33,134 nt of DNA, from contig NZ_FRDJ01000015.1 of NCBI RefSeq assembly GCF_900143265.1, positions 1 to 33,134 on the forward strand, read 5' to 3'. Position numbers and translations under genes: made by a program. This document shows, one piece after another, positions 30,370 through 33,134 of the stretch (its first letter is position 1; every line of letters begins with the position of its first letter). The DNA is from Fervidobacterium gondwanense DSM 13020. Its GTDB lineage: Bacteria; Thermotogota; Thermotogae; Thermotogales; Fervidobacteriaceae. The notes below the pieces were generated by a model. That model saw only the letters and a list, made by a program, of their open reading frames with translations, ran no database searches and was not told the DNA's origin.

Positions 30370-32712
30370 GTGAAGATTTCTTTGGATTGGTTGAACGATT
30401 ATATACAGGTTACGAAGGAAGAAGTCAACGAGGCGTTGCCGAGGTTGGGATTTGACATAGGTGAAAATGGTCCTGTTTTTCCAGTCGTAGGTCCAATCGT
30501 TGTTGGGAAGATAGAGAGTATCGAAAAGCATCCGCAAGCTGACAAATTGCTTGTTTGTCAGGTGAATATCGGGAATGAAACGAAGACAATACTAACGGCA
30601 GACTTATCGGTTCAATCAGGTAAATATGTCTACGTTGCGTTAAAAGGTGCTAAATTAGCCAATGGAATAGAGATCCAAGAGAGAGCTATGCGAGGAGTTG
30701 TTTCTGAAGGTATGATGTGCTCGCTTGAAGAGCTTGGGCTGGAACAGAAAAGCGAACATGTTTTTACGTTCGACGGTCCTGCACAGCTCGGGGAAGACGT
30801 TGTAAAATTGCTTGGCCTTCATGATTGGTATTTCGATATGGAGATCACGCCAAACCGCCCAGATGCGCTGTCTTACTTTGGTGTCACAAGAGAGCTCTCA
30901 GCTGGATTGAAGAGGACCCCGAAGTTCCCTATCCCAAGAGTTAGGAACGCTGTCAATGAAGATAAGATAGATGTTTTCATTGAAACAGATGGATGCTGGC
31001 GATACACGGCAAGAGTGATAAGGGATGTAAAGGTTGGACCGAGCCCTCTTTGGCTGCAAAAAAGATTGATAGCTTCTGGTTTGAGACCGATTAATAACAT
31101 CGTTGATATAACAAACTACGTCATGCTTGAAACGGGACACCCCGTCCATGCATTTGACCTCAAGAAACTTGCTGGAAAGATTGTCGTCAGAGATGCAAAA
31201 CCAGGAGAGAAGATGCTGCTTTTGGACGGTAAAACCTACGAATTTTCAGGTGGTGAGGTTCTCATAACCGATGGTGAGAAGCTGCTCGCTCTTGGTGGAA
31301 TCATGGGTGGAGAGGAATCAGGAATAACAAATGAAACAACGGATGTCTTACTCGAAGTTGCAATGTTTGATCCTGTTAGGATTAGAAGAACTTCGAGAAG
31401 ATTGGGTGTATCGTCAGACTCTTCTTACAGGTTCGAGCGCGGAGTTGATTTCGATGATGCAGTTTTTGTCATAGAAAGATTGTCGCAGCTTATAGAAGAA
31501 TTAGCAAATGGTAAGGCATCTAAAGAGATAGTAGATAATTACCTGAGAAAAATTGAGCAAAAGAAAATTTTTGTGCCAAAGTCATTGCCTAAGAAAGTCT
31601 TGGGAATCGATGTCAAACATATAGGCGAATACATCGAGCCGCTTGGATTTGAAGTTGAAGAGACGAAGGAAGGATACGAAGTCTATGTTCCGTCGTTTAG
31701 GTATTTCGACGTGTCGATACCAGAAGACATCATGGAAGAAGTGGGTAGGATTCATGGTTACGAGCACTTGCATTCAGAAGCGCCTCGGATGCCGGCGGTA
31801 GAACATGGCAGAAGTAAGAATCATAAAAAGAGAATTGAACTGAAATACTTCATGACAGGACTCGGTTTCAATGAGGCAAACACGCTTTCTTTCACTTCGA
31901 GCAAGGTCGTTGAAAACTTCGATGTTGCAGGAAAAGGGCTTCCTGTAAGTAATCCAATTATCTCTGATTTTGACGTAATGAGACCTTCGCTGCTTTACGG
32001 CTTACTCGAGTCGCTTTCGTACAATTACAAAAGACAGATTAAAGACGTGAAACTTTTCGAAGTAGGGAAGGTATTTTCTGTTAAAGATGGCAAACCATTT
32101 GAGCAGGAAGCTCTCGGTTTCGTGCTAACTGGTAGGGAATCTCCGAGGGACTACACCGATAAAAGAAACATTAGTCTCTACACTGTCAAAGGAGTTGTCG
32201 ATGAACTATTTGAAAAGTTCGGTCTGGAAGTAACGTACAGAAAATTGGAAAAGAATGGAATAGTTCCGACAAGGGGTGCAGAGATTTACCATAAAGATAA
32301 ATATGTCGGATTTATCGGGATGCTCGAACCTGAATTGATTGATAAACTTTACGATGTGAAGGATGAAGTCTACGTTGGTGAGATTTATCTTGAATGTATT
32401 TTCAAGGCTGATGAGCGAAGAGTTTACAAGAGTATTCCGCAGTTCCCGTACATTCGCAGGGATGTTTCTTATCTTATTCCTATTGGATATGAGATTGAGA
32501 ACTTACTTAAGATCTACAAAGAATGCCCACTCGTTGAAGAAGTTGGAATAGACGATATTTACAGGCAAGTTGGAGAAGATTTCTACAGCGTAACTATTTA
32601 CGCAAAATTCAGGGATTCTGAAAGAACACTTAGCGATGAAGAAGTTGACTTAGCACTTGATGACATCAAGTCTCGAATAAAGAAGGAGTGCGGTGTATCT
32701 ACGAGGTTTTAG
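30370..32712 (+). CDS. pheT: phenylalanyl-tRNA synthetase beta subunit
   Basis: Beta chain of the alpha2-beta2 enzyme that charges tRNA(Phe). Domains in order: N-terminal MKISLDWLNDYIQV; EMAP-like tRNA-binding domain (about 36-150, IVVGKIESIEKHPQADKLLV); B3/B4 editing region (about 205-370, with ETGHPVHAFDL and SSDSSYRFERGVD); B5 DNA-binding-like domain (about 400-470); catalytic-like core (about 475-670); and the FDX-ACB anticodon-binding domain (about 690-780, SIPQFPYIRRDVSYLIP). At 780 residues it is normal length. GTG 30370 is chosen because GGGAGGTG ends 6 bases before it; the upstream GTG at 30361 is part of that site. pheS, usually directly upstream, is absent; the DUF3307 gene is there instead. 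Confidence 0.97.
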   Translation: MKISLDWLNDYIQVTKEEVNEALPRLGFDIGENGPVFPVVGPIVVGKIESIEKHPQADKLLVCQVNIGNETKTILTADLSVQSGKYVYVALKGAKLANGIEIQERAMRGVVSEGMMCSLEELGLEQKSEHVFTFDGPAQLGEDVVKLLGLHDWYFDMEITPNRPDALSYFGVTRELSAGLKRTPKFPIPRVRNAVNEDKIDVFIETDGCWRYTARVIRDVKVGPSPLWLQKRLIASGLRPINNIVDITNYVMLETGHPVHAFDLKKLAGKIVVRDAKPGEKMLLLDGKTYEFSGGEVLITDGEKLLALGGIMGGEESGITNETTDVLLEVAMFDPVRIRRTSRRLGVSSDSSYRFERGVDFDDAVFVIERLSQLIEELANGKASKEIVDNYLRKIEQKKIFVPKSLPKKVLGIDVKHIGEYIEPLGFEVEETKEGYEVYVPSFRYFDVSIPEDIMEEVGRIHGYEHLHSEAPRMPAVEHGRSKNHKKRIELKYFMTGLGFNEANTLSFTSSKVVENFDVAGKGLPVSNPIISDFDVMRPSLLYGLLESLSYNYKRQIKDVKLFEVGKVFSVKDGKPFEQEALGFVLTGRESPRDYTDKRNISLYTVKGVVDELFEKFGLEVTYRKLEKNGIVPTRGAEIYHKDKYVGFIGMLEPELIDKLYDVKDEVYVGEIYLECIFKADERRVYKSIPQFPYIRRDVSYLIPIGYEIENLLKIYKECPLVEEVGIDDIYRQVGEDFYSVTIYAKFRDSERTLSDEEVDLALDDIKSRIKKECGVSTRF

Positions 32713-32717
32713 TGTAA

Positions 32718-32730
32718 TTTTAGTTAACAT
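32718..32730 (+). repeat. 13-base direct repeat, copy 1
   Basis: TTTTAGTTAACAT lies 6 bases after the pheT stop and recurs at 33118-33130. The two copies bracket the transposase remnant. Confidence 0.6.
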
Positions 32731-32833
32731 GTGGCACTCCAGACTCGATAGTGTTAACTTGTAGTGATGAAAGAGTGTAAGTGTGAAAGAATGAGATTGA
32801 TATTACCATTGTGCGTTTTCCAAAAATTCTTGA

Positions 32834-33021
32834 CTACCCAAAAACCTTAGACCTACCACAAGAAGGGCATTTGGGATAAGGGAAAGAGAAGTTTTTGTGT
32901 TTGTGAGAATGGGAAAGTTTGAAGGAATGATGGCAGAGTTTGCAAAGGAATTGTTGGTTACCGTATTTGTCATGACCGTTTTTGTAAAAGCTGGTGGAAT
33001 AACGTTTTGGCAAGAGAGCAT
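32834..33021 (-). pseudogene. N-terminal remnant of an insertion-sequence transposase, frameshifted
   Basis: The 422 bases after pheT hold no intact gene, only this remnant. From ATG 33021 the minus strand codes MLSCQN; one base must be restored to continue, and in the next frame it reads YSTSFYKNGHDKYGNQQF, then LCKLCHHSFKLSHSH and PYPKCPSCGRS before a TAG at 32834. This is the N-terminal zinc-ribbon region of a DDE-type transposase, with paired Cys-x2-Cys knuckles. Adding a T after CAAAAC gives CQNC, restoring the first knuckle, so a single-base deletion is the likely break. The catalytic domain is absent. The DNA at about 33050-33100, with a GGACACCCCCC stretch on the minus strand, may be the element's left end. 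Confidence 0.7.
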
Positions 33022-33026
33022 TGAGT

Positions 33027-33050
33027 TATCCCTATCGGGATACCTCCTTT
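33027..33050 (-). promoter_or_regulatory. hairpin between ribosome site and start of the transposase remnant
   Basis: AAAGGAGG on the minus strand (33050-33043) is 21 bases from the ATG at 33021. Exactly in between sits TATCCC-GATA-GGGATA, a perfect 6-base-pair stem with a 4-base loop (33042-33027). Folding would shorten the effective gap from ribosome site to start to about 5 bases. Confidence 0.6.
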
Positions 33051-33117
33051 GTCAAGAGTAGGTTGGGGGGTGTCCCATCTTTATAAGAATAATGCGGTTT
33101 TTGGAAAGTTTCAATAC

Positions 33118-33130
33118 TTTTAGTTAACAT
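33118..33130 (+). repeat. 13-base direct repeat, copy 2
   Basis: TTTTAGTTAACAT, identical to the copy at 32718-32730, on the far side of the transposase remnant. Confidence 0.6.
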
Positions 33131-33134
33131 TATC

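Noticed and set aside
30268..30537. Minus-strand open frame across the junction of the DUF3307-like gene and pheT
   Set aside because: No ribosome site, overlaps two convincing plus-strand genes, and the product has no recognisable features.
33028..33061. TTGACA on the minus strand (33057-33052) as -35 of the transposase promoter
   Set aside because: A -10 at 17-19 bases would be GGGATA or GATAAC, almost touching the ATG and downstream of the ribosome site, so it cannot serve this gene.
1..33134. CRISPR array, tRNA or rRNA genes
   Set aside because: No regularly spaced direct repeats and no cloverleaf or rRNA-like stretches were noticed; intergenic regions are short and mostly explained by promoters and terminators.

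Overview
The window looks like chromosome from a thermophilic, Gram-negative-type bacterium of the order Thermotogales, most likely Fervidobacterium. The main clue is a 695-residue subtilase at 4772-6859 whose size and layout resemble fervidolysin of F. pennivorans. Other clues are the moderate to low GC content, strong AGGAGG-type ribosome sites, frequent TTG and GTG starts, and an mreB-flgF-flgG run. This placement is by recognition only; no search was run.

Layout. (1) 1-1298, mostly minus strand: a probable transposase tail, a pfkB-family sugar kinase cut off after its N-terminal third, and an exported TPR protein. (2) 1400-6859, plus strand: fmt, then a two-gene unit with its own promoter and terminator, encoding a modular Ig-like/FnIII lipoprotein and the fervidolysin-like protease. 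(3) 7018-17414, minus strand: one long run of closely spaced genes. It starts with a diverged chemosensory set: CheR-TPR, a CheW-like protein, a CheA-receiver hybrid, a CheB effector domain without receiver, a receiver joined to a degenerate GGDEF domain, and a membrane chemoreceptor with an eroded signalling tip. It continues into a winged-helix/Rossmann regulator, an unrecognised 440-residue protein, lgt and a small unknown protein. (4) 17559-32712, plus strand: LOG-family protein, EamA transporter, mreB, flgF and flgG up to a terminator. After a new promoter come a helical-repeat protein, plsY, exported TPR/propeller and TPR proteins, a membrane protein, plsC, a bifunctional-nuclease-family protein, a membrane-anchored hydrolase-like/propeller protein that seems to lack its catalytic serine, a DUF3307-like membrane protein, and pheT without pheS next to it. 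(5) 32713-33134: remnant of an insertion sequence.

How the genes fit together. Region 2 would place a protease and a putative binding or scaffold lipoprotein on the cell surface; lgt in region 3 encodes the enzyme that lipidates such proteins. plsY and plsC catalyse successive steps of phosphatidic acid synthesis. mreB and the rod genes concern cell shape and flagella. The best candidate for an undescribed system is the chemosensory operon at 10466-17414. It has a full set of adaptation-type parts, but most have lost or altered signature residues, and its natural outputs are an inactive-looking GGDEF protein and perhaps a ligand-sensing transcription regulator rather than a separate CheY.

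No tRNA, rRNA, CRISPR array or convincing riboswitch was seen.
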